Shown here piece by piece: positions 1 through 10,283 of a stretch of DNA of 64,000 nt. The translations under genes were made by a program, and so were the position numbers. This DNA comes from Esteya vermicola. Taxonomy: Eukaryota; Ascomycota; Sordariomycetes; Ophiostomatales; Ophiostomataceae. The stretch covers positions 5,270,001 to 5,334,000 of the forward strand of contig PCDM01000018.1 in NCBI GenBank assembly GCA_002778215.1, given 5' to 3'. The notes beneath the pieces were generated by a model. The model made no database searches. It saw only the letters and a program-made list of their open reading frames with translations, and had not been told where the DNA came from. The first letter of the stretch is position 1, and each line of letters begins with the position of its first letter.

Positions 1-925
1 GGCCGCTGCTGCAGCCAGGCGGTCCGCTGGAGACGCACGAGGAGGAGCGGCGGGATGACCATGACGGGCGAGCTGTTGAGCACGCGCGACAGGGCCGTCT
101 CGCCCACGGCCAGCGTCGCTGCCTTTTTGCTGCGGCCGAGAGATGACGAGTCCGAGTCCGACTCTGTCGGGGAGTCCGTCTGGGAGTCGCTCTTGGAGTT
201 GCTCTTGAGCGGGTACACGTCGATGCCGGTGCGCATCTCCTCGCCGCGCATGAGAAAGACGTTGAGGGCACCGGCCGTGGCGACGGCGGCAAAAGGCACG
301 AGCCGGCTCAGCACGAGTCGCGTCGACGGCTGCAGGTGGCGCAGGCGCGGCACGAGGCTGTTGAGCCCGACGGCCACCGAGCACGAGGCGCCGACGGCGA
401 GGCAGTAGGACTGGGCCAGCTTTGCGTAGGTCAGCGGCGACGACTTGTTGGCATTGGAGCTGTTGACGGCCACGTTGACCGACTGGTTGGCAATCTGCCA
501 CAGGATCGTGCCTGTCGTCTATCAGGTAGTCAGTCCGGAGCTCTTTTTTTGTTTCCGTCTTTTGTCTCTCTGTCTTTTGTCTCCCCACTCACCCCGAGCC
601 CTGGTGTCAGCATGCCGGCCGTCACGACCAGGTTCGTCAGGACAAAGCACGACATGCGAAACGGCAGCAGCACCGGCTCGCCCGTGTCTGGGTGCAGCGT
701 CGAGTCCACAATCTTCTTGGCCTGCCACAGCTCCGGCGTCATCTCCTTGACCTCGCCCTGCTTGTAGGCAACAATGGCCGCCTTGGCCTGCTCCAGGCCG
801 CTGCTGCCCACCAGCAGCGTCCGCGGGTCCGTGATGCCGGCCGTGTGCTGCACGCGGCCCCAGTAGGTGTTGAGGTCGTACTGGGAAGCCGGCAGCTCGC
901 GGCTGCCGGGCAGGGAAGCCGACAT
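1..925 (-). CDS. FSF1: Sideroflexin, mitochondrial amino-acid carrier (partial, 3' end off the left edge)
   Basis: Sideroflexins are inner-membrane carriers; the metazoan members move serine into mitochondria for one-carbon metabolism. Exons are 925-593 and 518-1 on the minus strand, with a 74-nt GT-AG intron between. The ATG at 925 opens MSASLPGSRELPASQYDLNT. The family signature HPDTGEPVLLPFRMS lies at about residues 80-94, and the intron falls inside the conserved LTPGL...WQ segment, which rejoins in frame as GLGTTGTILWQ. The second exon has the family's LMRGEEMRTGIDVY-type motif and a VMVIPPLLL membrane segment. About 283 residues are visible out of a usual 320 or so, so roughly 40 C-terminal residues lie outside the window. 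An inserted Ser/Asp-rich linker follows the GIDVY motif. A CCAAT pentamer at 1010-1014 lies 85 bases upstream of the ATG. Family call is firm; the transported substrate in this fungus is inference. Confidence 0.9.
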
Positions 926-1486
926 GTTCGGTTGGAGAGGGGGGGGGACGAAGATTGCTCAGGAAAAGAGGCGAGAGCCGACGGGTCCAGACGAGTGACA
1001 AGACGGCCGCCAATCGGTGTGAGCAGTGCGCGAGAGGGCCTCGGACCACCTCGAACCGAGATCGGGGGCGAGACTGAAAAATTGTGCCCGCAGAGATAAC
1101 GGAGATTAGCTGAAAGCGGTGAGGGCGTCCACTATAAAATGCCAGTTTGCTCAGCCGTCCATCTGCCAAAGCCCCGCGTTTTAGGTGTGTTTTTGGTGCT
1201 TTTTATAGTTTCTACGAGTGTCGATGGCCTCCATCCTACGTAGCATCCTACACAGTAAAGACGTCGAATCATTTTTGGCAGTAATAAAGGATGCAGATGC
1301 GTGCTCTGCCTGTCCTGCCTGTTCCCTGTTCTGCGTCCTGTGCTCTCTTATGTCACGTGCAGGGATGCTGACAAAGCAATCAGGCTGACAACCAGGCACG
1401 ACTCCTGAAAAGCACATGGCCACAGCCAGCCCCGATGGCCGTGTGATTCGCAGCGGCCGGGTTCCCCCTTGACATGTCGTATCACC
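926..1486. promoter_or_regulatory. Shared intergenic region between divergent FSF1 and APH-like genes
   Basis: No gene is visible. It must hold both promoters. It contains the upstream member of a pair of related short repeats (1172-1200) and a CCAAT box at 1010-1014. No TATA element stands out. Confidence 0.5.
1172..1200 (+). repeat. Short repeat, left copy of a pair flanking the APH-like gene
   Basis: The first 22 bases match those at 3428-3449 with two differences, one G/A and one T/C, both transitions. Each copy is built from two tandem units of about 11 bases of the form cGTTTTaGGTG. The two copies are direct repeats some 2.25 kb apart and enclose the whole APH-like gene. Confidence 0.6.
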
Positions 1487-3145
1487 ATGTCCAAAAAAAT
1501 ACCGACTGTCAGTGCGAGGCTCGACCTCGAAGAAGCTCTGGAGAGCGAAGTCAATGTCGTCGACGAGTACAGGCAGTATAACGAGAGGCTGGCCTTTAAG
1601 GTTCCGCTCTATGAGCAGATGACAGCCCTAGAAAACCTGGTTGCTTTTTACATGGGCGTGGATGCCACTCGCGTGAAGACGGGACATCCTCGGCAGTGGC
1701 GGACGGGGTGCTTCAACGTTGCCATACCCATGGAGATCAAGAGAAGAGTCAAAGTGAGAGACACGGACACAAGGGGCACAAGAGACGAAGATGCAAAAGA
1801 CACTGCAGACACGACAGATACGAAGAGCACAGTCTTTTGCGTTGCCCCATGCCGTCGTCCTGTGCAGAAGCCATCTATCCCGGTTCTATACAGGACAAGA
1901 TGCGGTGTGAGACGGCTTCGTATGTGTGGATGCAGCGCCACTGTCCTCAAATTCGAATTCCTCATCTGTATGGCTTTGGACTTCCCGATGGAACTGCTGT
2001 AAGTTGTGTTGCCTTTGTTCTGATTTGTTCTGAAAAGGAATCTAATCCGAACTCAGATTGCCTACGCCCATGCCTGCCACCTCCCTCTGCTACGTCGAGT
2101 CTGGCTCTGCATCCGCCAGCGGCTCTCCGTCTGGACACGCCGACCTCTCCTCTCCGACTACCTTGCCGTGCAGCCACCGCCTATACCACTGACGTCGGGG
2201 GACATGGTAATTGAGTACTTTGACAGTGCTCGTTTCGGAAAAAGACTGTCCGAAGCTGCGGACAACAAGCCGATCCTCGAGGAGAGGATGCCCAACCTGT
2301 TCCAGGGCCTCTCTCGAATCATGCCGGCACTGGCCCGCATCCCTCAGCCTCGGATCGGGACCTTTCGGTTCCATGCCGACGGCACGATAGCTCTCGACGG
2401 CAGGCCGATTTCGCGCAACGTACTGTTCCACGAGAACACGGGAGCACCAAGAACCATGGGCAGCGATAAGACGTATACCAACATGGACCAATACGTTTCG
2501 GATCTGATGACATTTAATGAACAGCGATTTCTTCAAGCCCCAAATGGTGCCTTTGACGAGAGAGACTGCGAGCATCAAATGGCCATCCATGCGCTCATGC
2601 GTTCTGTTTCCCATCACATACTGCCAGAGAGCCGCCGCAATGGGCCGTTTGTGCTGCACATGTCTGACCAGAATGCCGGAAACATCATGATTGATGACGA
2701 CTGGAATATCACGGGAATCTACGACCTCGAATGGATCTTTGCTGCGCATATAGACTTTCTGCGTCCCCCGTCCTGGCTGACATGTCAATCGTTTGACCAG
2801 ATTGCCAACAAGGGATATGAGGGATACGAAAAGGCACGCGTCAAGTTTATGGAGGTATTCAGGGCGGTCCAGGAAGCCTGCGGGCTGGCATTGAGTTCTG
2901 TGATGGAAGAGAGCTGGACTGTACGACGGAATTGGTTCTTGAGCTCTCTGCTGACGATGCAGGCTCTCGTCCAGGTTATCAACTGTCAGATTGCCCCCTT
3001 GTTTCTCGGTAATGACCGGCCGTGGTCTGAAATCAGCAGGATGTGGAAGGCAGATACAAAGACGATTATTGCGCAGAAGCTGGAGGATCGACGAATTTAT
3101 GAAGAAAAGTTGAAGGGTTTGTTTGAAGAAAAGGTAGGTGTCTGA
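1487..3145 (+). CDS. APH-fold (aminoglycoside phosphotransferase family) kinase-like protein
   Basis: Fungal proteins of this fold are numerous and mostly of unknown substrate. Proposed exons: 1487-1753, 1828-1998 and 2057-3145, about 508 residues. The start is the ATG at 1487 (MSKKIPTV), with A at -3. Diagnostic blocks are GCFNVAIP near residue 80, DKMRCETASYVWMQ, LIEYI-like GDMVIEYF, the catalytic loop LHMSDQNAGNIMIDD (Asp and Asn both present, as in the HxDxxxxN loop), and the metal-binding region IYDLEW followed by PPSWL. The second intron (1999-2056, GTAAGT to CTCAG) joins LPDGTA to IAYAHAC and is well supported. The first intron (1754-1827, GTGAGA to GAG) is needed to move from the FNVAIP frame to the LLRCPMPSS frame, but it lacks a pyrimidine tract. 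A frameshifted, decaying copy is the alternative. A weak donor (GTAGGT) near 3134 could also alter the extreme C-terminus. Confidence 0.72.
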
Positions 3146-3427
3146 GTGGGATAAACAGCAGGTGCTGCCACCCTCTTTCGTTTCGGCCACTCACAAGAAG
3201 CCTATGAAGCCCCGGCAGGATGATGCGTTGGGAATCGTTGGGTGCCTCATCGTGGCGTAGTACACGATGCCAGAGTACTCTGTATATCCTCGACAACAAT
3301 GTCGTAGCTGTGAAACCAAGAGCTCTCTTAGCATGGTGATAGTCTTGTTTACATAAACAGACTGCTCCGACTTCGGCCGACGCACTGTTTCCCCAACTAC
3401 TCCGTAGCAGCCCACTGCCTAGAAAAA

Positions 3428-3456
3428 CCCCACGTTTTAGGTGCGTTTTAGCACCT
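3428..3456 (+). repeat. Short repeat, right copy of the pair flanking the APH-like gene
   Basis: Direct-repeat partner of 1172-1200. In this copy the last 18 bases also form a perfect 6-bp inverted repeat, AGGTGC and GCACCT around a 6-base loop. Confidence 0.6.
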
Positions 3457-3500
3457 CTGGAGATTTACAGGGCCAATTACGCCGAAGCCCGCAGCACTAG

Positions 3501-3542
3501 GTGCGTAGTGCTGCGTAGTGCTGCGTAGTGCTGCGTAGTGCT
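3501..3542 (+). repeat. Tandem repeat, 10-bp unit, about 4 copies
   Basis: The unit ctgcgtagtg is repeated head to tail four times; the first copy begins gt instead of ct and a partial ct follows the last. It lies 300 bases upstream of the MFS gene start. Confidence 0.9.
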
Positions 3543-3845
3543 CTCGTAGCTCCCTTTCTCCGTGTCTGCGCGTGTACTTTTTGGGGTTCTTGTTTTTATT
3601 TCGACGGCATGCTGGACGTCAAGACACACACCGTCTTGCCAGCGAGCCATGTGAGAGAGAAGCGAGTGTCTGAATTTGGCTATTGACCTTTTGACCTATT
3701 GAGCTATTGCCGTTTGGACCCTTTTGAGCTCTTGAGCTTGCCGTTTTGCCTATTGTCTCGGATATAAATATCTCATTATATCAGAATCACAGAATCTCAG
3801 AATCACAGAATCACAAATTCGGAGTCACAAACCACAGAGGTCGAG

Positions 3846-6053
3846 ATGGCCTCCATCATGCGCCGGCTGCCCTTTGCGCAGTCTGCCACGCCTCTGCAGG
3901 CGGCCACCTACCTGCTCGGCATCTCGCTCTTCTCCATCTCCTTCCTCGTCTTCCTCAACAGCAGCATCTCCTTTGTCATCACAGACCTCATCGGCGTCAA
4001 GCACGGCGTCGGCGGCATCGTCGGCACCCTCGGCTTCGTCGACGAGCTCGTCGCCCTCGTCGCCTGTCCCGTCTGGGGCCTCGTCTCGGACCGGCTCGGC
4101 GTCCGTCTCGTCGCCGTCATTGGCTATGCCGTCATCGCCCTCTCCCTCGTCCTCTCCGTCCAGGCCACCAATGTCTACCCCCAACTGCTGCTGGCCCGCA
4201 TCCTCTTTGCCTTGGGCGCCACAGCCACGTACGTCTTCTCTCTCCGTCTCCTCTCTCTCTCCGTCTCCTATCCTCTGTCTTTCTGCTGACATTCCAGCGC
4301 CACCATGGTGACGGCCATCCTGCCCTCGCTGACCGACGAGTCCACGCCACAGCGACGGCACTCGTCCTCGTCTGCCACAACTTCGGCCTCGGCCGCCGCC
4401 TCCAGCCCACCCAAGACCGCCCGCAACAACCGCGACAGCACCCTCTCCATCGAGTCGCAGCTCACCATCACCCCCGAACGCTTTGCCGAGAGCCAGCGCC
4501 ACGCCGCGCGGCCTGCCCGCCATAGCTACAGTTTCAGCGGAGGTGGAGGCGCCAGCCGCAGCCGAGGCGCCAGCGTGTCCCAGGACACGGAGAGTGTCGG
4601 AGCCGCCAACAGCAGAGACAACCGGGACAACCGGGACAATAGCAAACCCGGCAAGCTCGCCGGCTTTGTCGGCCTCTTCACCGGCTGCGGCGCCCTCGTC
4701 GCCCTCTCGCTCTTTCTGCCCCTGCCGACCCAGTTCAGCAGCCTCGACGGCTTCACCATGGCCGACGCTGTCGCCTGCAGCTTCTACGTCGTCGCCGCCG
4801 TCGCTCTCGTCGTCGCCGCCTTTGTCTTTGTCGGCCTGCGCCACCTGCCGGGCGAGGACGACAAGGGCTGGCGCATGCTGCTCGGATGGGCCGGCGAGGC
4901 TGAAGGGGCGGCGCCAGGCCCCGTCGTGCCCCATGCTGACCCGGCAGACCCGACAGATCCGGCCGCAGCCGACCCGCAACAGGCAGGCCACGACGAGCTG
5001 CTCAGCATCCAAGAGATCCTCTCCGAGGGCGGCCGCAGCCCTACCTGGCCCAAGACGTCTCGGCAAGACGACGACGACGACGACACCGCTTCCCGCTCCC
5101 TCCTCTGGCGCCTCCGCCGCCTCGCTCGCCCTCTGCGCCCCCTCTACCCCTACTGGCGCCTGCTCCACGACTCTGTCGTGCTCGGCTTCCGCGACGCCGA
5201 CATTGCCCTCGGCTACCTCGGCGGCTTCGTGGCCCGCGCCTCGACCGTCGCCATCTCGCTCTTTGTGCCGCTCTTTGTCGACGCCTACTTTATCGACCAC
5301 GGCTTCTGCCAGGGCTCGCCGCACGACTCGTCGCCCGAGCTCAAGAAGGAGTGCCGCGCCGCCTACGTCCTGGCCGCCATCCTGACCGGCGTCGCCCAGC
5401 TCATGGGACTGCTGTGTGCGCCGCTCTTTGGCTATCTGTCGAGGAGCGGCCGATCCAGCAAAGGGGCCAGTGCCAATACTACAAATGGACGACGCATCCC
5501 GCTCGTCATCGCCACCGTCCTGGGCATCGCCGGCTACCTGCTGTTTGCCCTGCTGCCGAGCCCCGAGTTCCGCAACGAGGGCGGCCGCGGCGGATCGCCC
5601 CTCGTCTTTCTGGCCGCCATCCTCATCGGCATCAGCCAGATCGGCGTCATCGTCTGCAGTCTGGGGTCGCTGGGGACGGGCGTGCTCGCAGCGGACGAGG
5701 CGGAGGCGGAGGCGGATGGCCGGGTGACAGCAGAGGGAGAGACAGACGCGGCCACCTCGGTAGAGGCGGCTGCCGACGCTGAGGATACGCCTCTCTTGTC
5801 CGTCTCGGCACCGCCCGCCTCGCGTGCCCGGCCAGCCGCTTCGCGGATCCGGCTCAAGGGCTCCATCGCCGGCATCTACTCGTGGTGTGGCGGCGCTGCT
5901 ATCCTTTTGCTGACTAAGCTGGGAGGATATCTCTTTGATGTCTGGACGCCGGCCGCGCCCTTTTACCTCATGGTCGTGTTCAATGCCGTGCTGCTGGTGG
6001 CCAGCGTTGCCATGGATGTCCGCGGTGCCCTTCGGCGGGTGTGGACGTTGTAG
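3846..6053 (+). CDS. Major facilitator superfamily transporter
   Basis: Exons 3846-4228 and 4298-6053 give 712 residues. The 69-nt intron (GTACGT to CCAG, branch site CTGAC) joins LGATAT to ATMVTAILPSL. The N-terminal half has several hydrophobic spans and an MFS loop 2-3 signature in CPVWGLVSDRLGVRLV (about residues 78-93), the usual GxxxDRxGRR-like position. The QATNVYPQLLLARILFALGA span follows. A long soluble insert rich in Ser, Ala and Pro (about 160-270) separates the halves, and a second Ser/Asp-rich linker lies near 370-430. The C-terminal half resumes with IALGYLGGFVARASTVAISLFVPLFVDAYF and ends in a membrane span and the short basic tail GALRRVWTL. Substrate cannot be read from the sequence. 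The length and disordered inserts are larger than for a typical sugar or drug MFS carrier. Confidence 0.85.
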
Positions 6054-6929
6054 TTTTTTTGTTCTTGTGTGTGTTTTTTTTGCATGGATTTTGTTCATCT
6101 CTTTTTTGTTTGTTTCTCCAGCGTCTTTTGGTATATGAAATGCACTATATGATACTCTTTCAAAGACGACCATCTCTAGTATTGAAAAAGATTGTAGGAT
6201 AGATAGCCTCTATGAGATTACGAGCCTTACTGATGTAAAGATTGAGAGAAAATTTTTAAAATAGATAGAGAGCAAAGAAAAGGCGAGAAGAGAAACAGAA
6301 ACAGATCCCCATTCCTATATCAGATGACACCCCTTTTGCCCTCTTGTCACCCGCAAAAGCAAATCGTAAAGCCCTTTCCCCTCCCCTTCCTCCTCTCCCC
6401 GAGACCACCAAGAAAAGCAAAACATGAACAAAGCCAACAAAAAAAAGAGAAGCCCCCTTTATCCCCAGCTTTTTGATTTTTAGTTTCCCCCCCGACCAGT
6501 CCCAGGAAAAGAGAAAACAAAACTGTCCTGCAGCGAAGAGCGTGGCATGTAGATCAGATTGACAGATTGAGAGAGAGCATTTGGAAAGAGCCAAACGGCT
6601 AGGGGAAACGAAAAAAGAAACAAAAGAAAAACAAGAGAAAAAAAAAGAGAAAAGAGGAAGAGTGTTATTTGAATTTTTTTGTTATTTTTTTTTAAAAAAA
6701 CCTACTTTTGTGTATGTGCTTTTGATATATGTGTGCATAATGAATGATCATCCGAGCTGGCAAGACAAGACCCGTTTGATTTTTATACGCCTCCATTTGG
6801 GGGGGGGGGGGGGGGGGATGTTCGTCCTCTTCACAGCCACTGCCACTACAAAAAGAAAAAAGGGAAGCAGAGCTGAGGCAACACAAAAAGGAGCGATGAT
6901 GAGGCACTTTCAGGACGGCAACGTCAAAA
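6054..6929. other. Convergent intergenic region between MFS and STM1 genes, with a G19 run
   Basis: Both flanking genes end here, so it holds two 3' UTRs. It is A/T-rich with purine runs. A homopolymer of 19 G lies at 6799-6817. No gene is visible. Confidence 0.7.
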
Positions 6930-8651
6930 TTAGTTGCTGCCGAGGCTCGGGAACGCGCTCTCGTCCTTGGGGTTGAGCTCAACCACGCGAGGAGCACCTC
7001 CGCGGAAGGCGCCACGAGGCTCGCCACGGCCACGAGCACCACCGCGGGGACCGCTGTGAGGACCGCCACGAGGACCGCCACGACCGCCACGGAACTCGCC
7101 GCGCTCACTGCGCTCACCACGCTCGCCGCGTTCGCCGCCACGGCCACCGCGGAAAGAGTCGCCGCCGCGGCCACGGCCGCCACGGGCACCACCACGCGGC
7201 CGCTCAGGCTCCACGTAGCGCTGGTCGATCTCGACGATCTGCTTGACCTTGCGCTCACGCTCGCGCTTGGCCTTGCCGCCGGAGCCGGCAATGAACTCGT
7301 CGCCATCTTCCTTGACGAGAGCCTTGGCCGAGGCCCACTGCTTGTTGAGCTTGGTGCCCTCGTTGGCCTGGCGGACAGCCAAGCCGGCCTCTCCGAGAGA
7401 GAGCTTCTTCTCGGCCTGCTGGGCCAGGAAATCGTCCAGCGTCAGCTGCTTCTCCTCGGGCTCCTGGTCCTCGGCGGCGACATCCTCAGCAATGGCATCC
7501 CGCTCATCGTTCTTGGCAATGGCCTCGCCAGCCTCCTCATCCCGCTTCTCGGCCTCGCCCTCGACATTACCGCTAGCGTGCTTCTCGTTGGAGCTGCATA
7601 CCCATGTTAGCCATCCCATCTCTCTTCCCATCCTGGCTGCTAACACGGCTTTCCCGAAACATACCTAGGCAGGCCCTTGGAGTGCCGGTCGTCACGGTCA
7701 CGGGGGAACCGGCCGCCACGTCCTGTACAGTTAGCAAGCCTGTCCCTCTCTCTCCCTCTCTTTTTCTCTCTCCCCCCCCCCCTCTCTCTCTCTTTCTCGA
7801 TACTGGACGGTGAGGATGCACATACCACCACGAACGCGAGCACCATGGCCGCCACGAGGGCCGCCGCGCGGGGCCTCCTCGGTGGTCTTTACCCGGTTGC
7901 GTTCGCTGCCTGCATTGCGGTCGCGGTACGCTGTATGGTCAGTGACAAGCTCCAGAGCAGCGAGAGAGTGGAAAAGAAAAACATACCGGCATCGTTGCCA
8001 GCCGGACGCCGAGCAGGGGCAGCAGCAGGAGCAGAAGCCTTGGCATCCTTCCGCACAGGAGCCTTGGGAGCAGCTGCCACATCACCATCCTCGTTGCCTA
8101 GAGAAACAATATTAGCTTCTGTAGTTCAGAGCAGTCGTCTTGCCGCGTTTCGCTTTTGACTGTCTTTTGTCTATCGAGAACGAATCGGGCAAAAAAAGAG
8201 AGAGCCTGGAGAAAACGTTTTCGGAGTCGAGAGATTTCTTACCGAGGAGGTCATAGGGGTTCTGTAGAAAAAGAAAGGCTGTTAGTACAAATAATTGGCT
8301 GGAGAAAGTGCATGATCATGCAAGAGTGCCATTCAAAAAGCCAGAATCTCTCGAATCGATCCTCGCCAGACTGGACTTCGGCGACAGCATGCCAAGACGG
8401 CAATGGCTCGACAGCGAGCAGCTGCGCAGACAGAGGAGACAAGAGGTAGACAGAGACCTGCGATGACGTCGAATGCGATTCGTCCAGAGGGAATGGGGAG
8501 CAATTCCAAAAAGAGAGAAAGAAAAATTAAAGCAAGAAAAAACAGGAAAAAATGGTAAAATCCCACAATTGGGCAGAGGCTGAAGAAAATACAAAAAATG
8601 ACAAAATGAGGAGAAAAGGAAAAAAAGACAAACCTTTGACGCGACGGACAT
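6930..8651 (-). CDS. STM1: Stm1/SERBP1-family ribosome-associated RNA-binding protein
   Basis: Stm1 proteins clamp onto 80S ribosomes and help preserve them when growth stops; the family also binds nucleic acids generally. Six exons on the minus strand: 8651-8634, 8261-8243, 8097-7987, 7930-7826, 7722-7665 and 7593-6930, giving 324 residues. The N-terminus reads MSVASK, NPYDLLG, NED..., the NPYDLLG block being the family's N-terminal hallmark. The middle has EKQLTLDDFLAQQAEKK (about residues 150-166) and the KAKRERERKVKQIVEIDQRY segment. The C-terminal 90 residues are RGG/RG repeats ending FPSLGSN. Exon 2 is only 19 nt and the intron before it is 372 nt, unusual for this window. The fourth intron (7723-7825) carries a long purine tract on the coding strand. 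All five introns are GT-AG and the phases agree throughout. Confidence 0.9.
7738..7799. repeat. Polypurine/polypyrimidine tract inside an STM1 intron
   Basis: About 60 bases are almost pure C and T on the plus strand, including a run of about 11 C and several CT repeats. On the STM1 coding strand this is a purine run within the 103-nt intron 7723-7825. Confidence 0.85.
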
Positions 8652-9542
8652 CGTGTCGCTGGGGCTTATTCGCCTTTTGAAAAGGCGAAAATACTATGCC
8701 GACAATGTGGTTGCGGTCTGGGATGCAGAATTGCAGATATGCAAGATTGGTTGCGAGGAGGCTAGAGAGAGCGAAAGAGAGAAGAGAGAGAGAAAGAAGA
8801 GGGGGGGGGAAGGCAAAAAGGAAGAAGGGCACGAAAATAGGCAAGAGGGCTCAGGCGACCAGTGAGAGAAAAAATTATTCAGGAAATTTGCTAGGCGCAC
8901 ATGTTCCGCTCTAGTGCTCCGAGCAGAAAAATACTAGGGAAATACGCCACAGGTACAAAGATGGCTATCAGAAAAACTCGAAAAAAAAAATTGGCATTAT
9001 GGGAAAGAGAAAAACATTCCCCACTACACAAATGTACATTCTTCTACTTTCTTTTTGCTCTTTTGCCTCCTCTGCTTCCTTTGCTACCTCTGCTTCCTTT
9101 ACTTCCCGTTTTGCTCCTTTGCCCTCTGCCCCTTTGCTTTCTTCCCTGGCCCTGCTTCCTCTTCCTCTTCTCTGGGACACAAAGAGCGCCACTCCTTCTG
9201 CGTCGTGTTCCTGTTCTGGCCAGCTTACAACATGGCCGGCAGCTCTCTGATGTGAACACTTCCTCCTGCGTACGCAGCTCCTGTCGTGTTAAGCTGCCAG
9301 GTATACAGTGCGTCGCATCGTCCTGCTGCGTACTCGACCTCGTAATTGGGGATGTCCTCCTGGGCGCATCTGTACTCGGAGCTCTCTCCCCACAAAAATT
9401 GCCGTGTGGTATTTTTATTTTTGCATTAGGGTTTTGTACAGTAGACAGTGTCCGTACCGTGCCCTCTTCATTGCCACTGTATGTATGGTCACGTGTTTAT
9501 GTCGTCGCTATTGCGCCACGTCCAGTCCCCTGAGGACAAGAT
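8652..9542. other. Intergenic region: STM1 promoter and 3' flank of the orphan gene
   Basis: No convincing gene. The part at 9055-9180 is a low-complexity CCTCTGCTTCCTTTG-like pyrimidine region; the ORFs across it are Leu/Pro-rich artefacts. Confidence 0.6.
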
Positions 9543-10283
9543 TCAAGCCTGTCCTGTCTCCGGATGAGCCATGATGACCCAGTCGCCGTCGCCCTTATCC
9601 TTCCCAGCATCGACCGAGGTAGGCAGCTGAGCATGAGGAGAAGCCGTGATAGAGGAATCTATGACGTCCTCGGCCGGGTCGACGGCTTGCTTTGTCAGTC
9701 TTGTCTGCAGAACAGCCCTGGCATGCCGTGACAGGCGCTTCAGACGGACGGCAATGGCTGCGGCCCTGGCGAGCGAGAACCCCGGGCCTCGTATCTCTGT
9801 TTGCTGCTCTTTTTGTGCCTCCCGAGGATTCTGTGCCGTCGTCTCGGTTTCGCCTCTGGAGAGCAGGGAATGAAGCAGCTGCCTTGGCCTGATGGAAGCT
9901 CTCCAGTGCTGCTCAGAAGAAGGCGGACCGTGCCGATAAGGCGTTCTCCCCGGCAGGGTGGCGTGTCTGTCGTCCAGCTGCTTGCGGGCGTTGACCAGGT
10001 ACGGGGCATACAGCCCCTGCCTCACCTCGTCTCCTCCCTCGCTGTCTTGCTCCGACTCGAAATCCTCTCGCGTCAGCAGTTCGGCCATACTCCCGCTTTC
10101 CAGGCTGTCCAAACTGTCCAGGTTGTCCACGCTATCCAGAAAGGCGGAGGAGAGACTCGCAGCGTCGGCAGTGGAAGCAGTGCCTGCGACTGGCGCCCCA
10201 GCATGGTTGTCATTCTCTTCGGTCTTCTGGGGCTTGCCCTCAAAGGCAGTCTCGGCGTTGGCTCCTCTCTCTGGATAAGGCAT
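9543..10283 (-). CDS. Hypothetical acidic protein, single exon
   Basis: I do not recognise this 246-residue protein. It starts MPYPERGANAETAFEG. An acidic Ser/Asp/Leu stretch (DSVDNLDSLDSLESG, about residues 50-65) leads into MAELLTREDFESEQDSEGGDE. A central GLYAPYLVNARKQLDD segment looks helical. A basic Arg/Ala-rich helix (SLARAAAIAVRLKRLSRHARAV, about 165-187) follows, and the tail is GDGDWVIMAHPETGQA. There is no signal peptide or membrane span. A TATATAAA-type element lies on the same strand at about 10352-10359, some 70 bases upstream. A different ATG at 10330 precedes this start in another frame and would make an overlapping 85-residue ORF, so translation may involve leaky scanning or the start may be misplaced. 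Coding status rests on length and composition only. Confidence 0.5.
   Translation of the reverse strand: MPYPERGANAETAFEGKPQKTEENDNHAGAPVAGTASTADAASLSSAFLDSVDNLDSLDSLESGSMAELLTREDFESEQDSEGGDEVRQGLYAPYLVNARKQLDDRHATLPGRTPYRHGPPSSEQHWRASIRPRQLLHSLLSRGETETTAQNPREAQKEQQTEIRGPGFSLARAAAIAVRLKRLSRHARAVLQTRLTKQAVDPAEDVIDSSITASPHAQLPTSVDAGKDKGDGDWVIMAHPETGQA

Larger units (their letters stand above)
3146..3845. other. Intergenic region with short repeats
   Basis: No gene is visible. It holds the right-hand copy of the repeat flanking the APH-like gene (3428-3456), a 10-bp tandem repeat (3501-3542), and a leader before the MFS gene made of near-repeats of cagaatcaca (about 3782-3815). Confidence 0.6.

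Noticed and set aside
3825..6173. 782-codon minus-strand ORF across the MFS gene
   Set aside because: Antisense shadow of a GC-rich coding exon; composition is Glu/Gly/Asp simple sequence and no domain is visible, while the plus strand has clear membrane spans.
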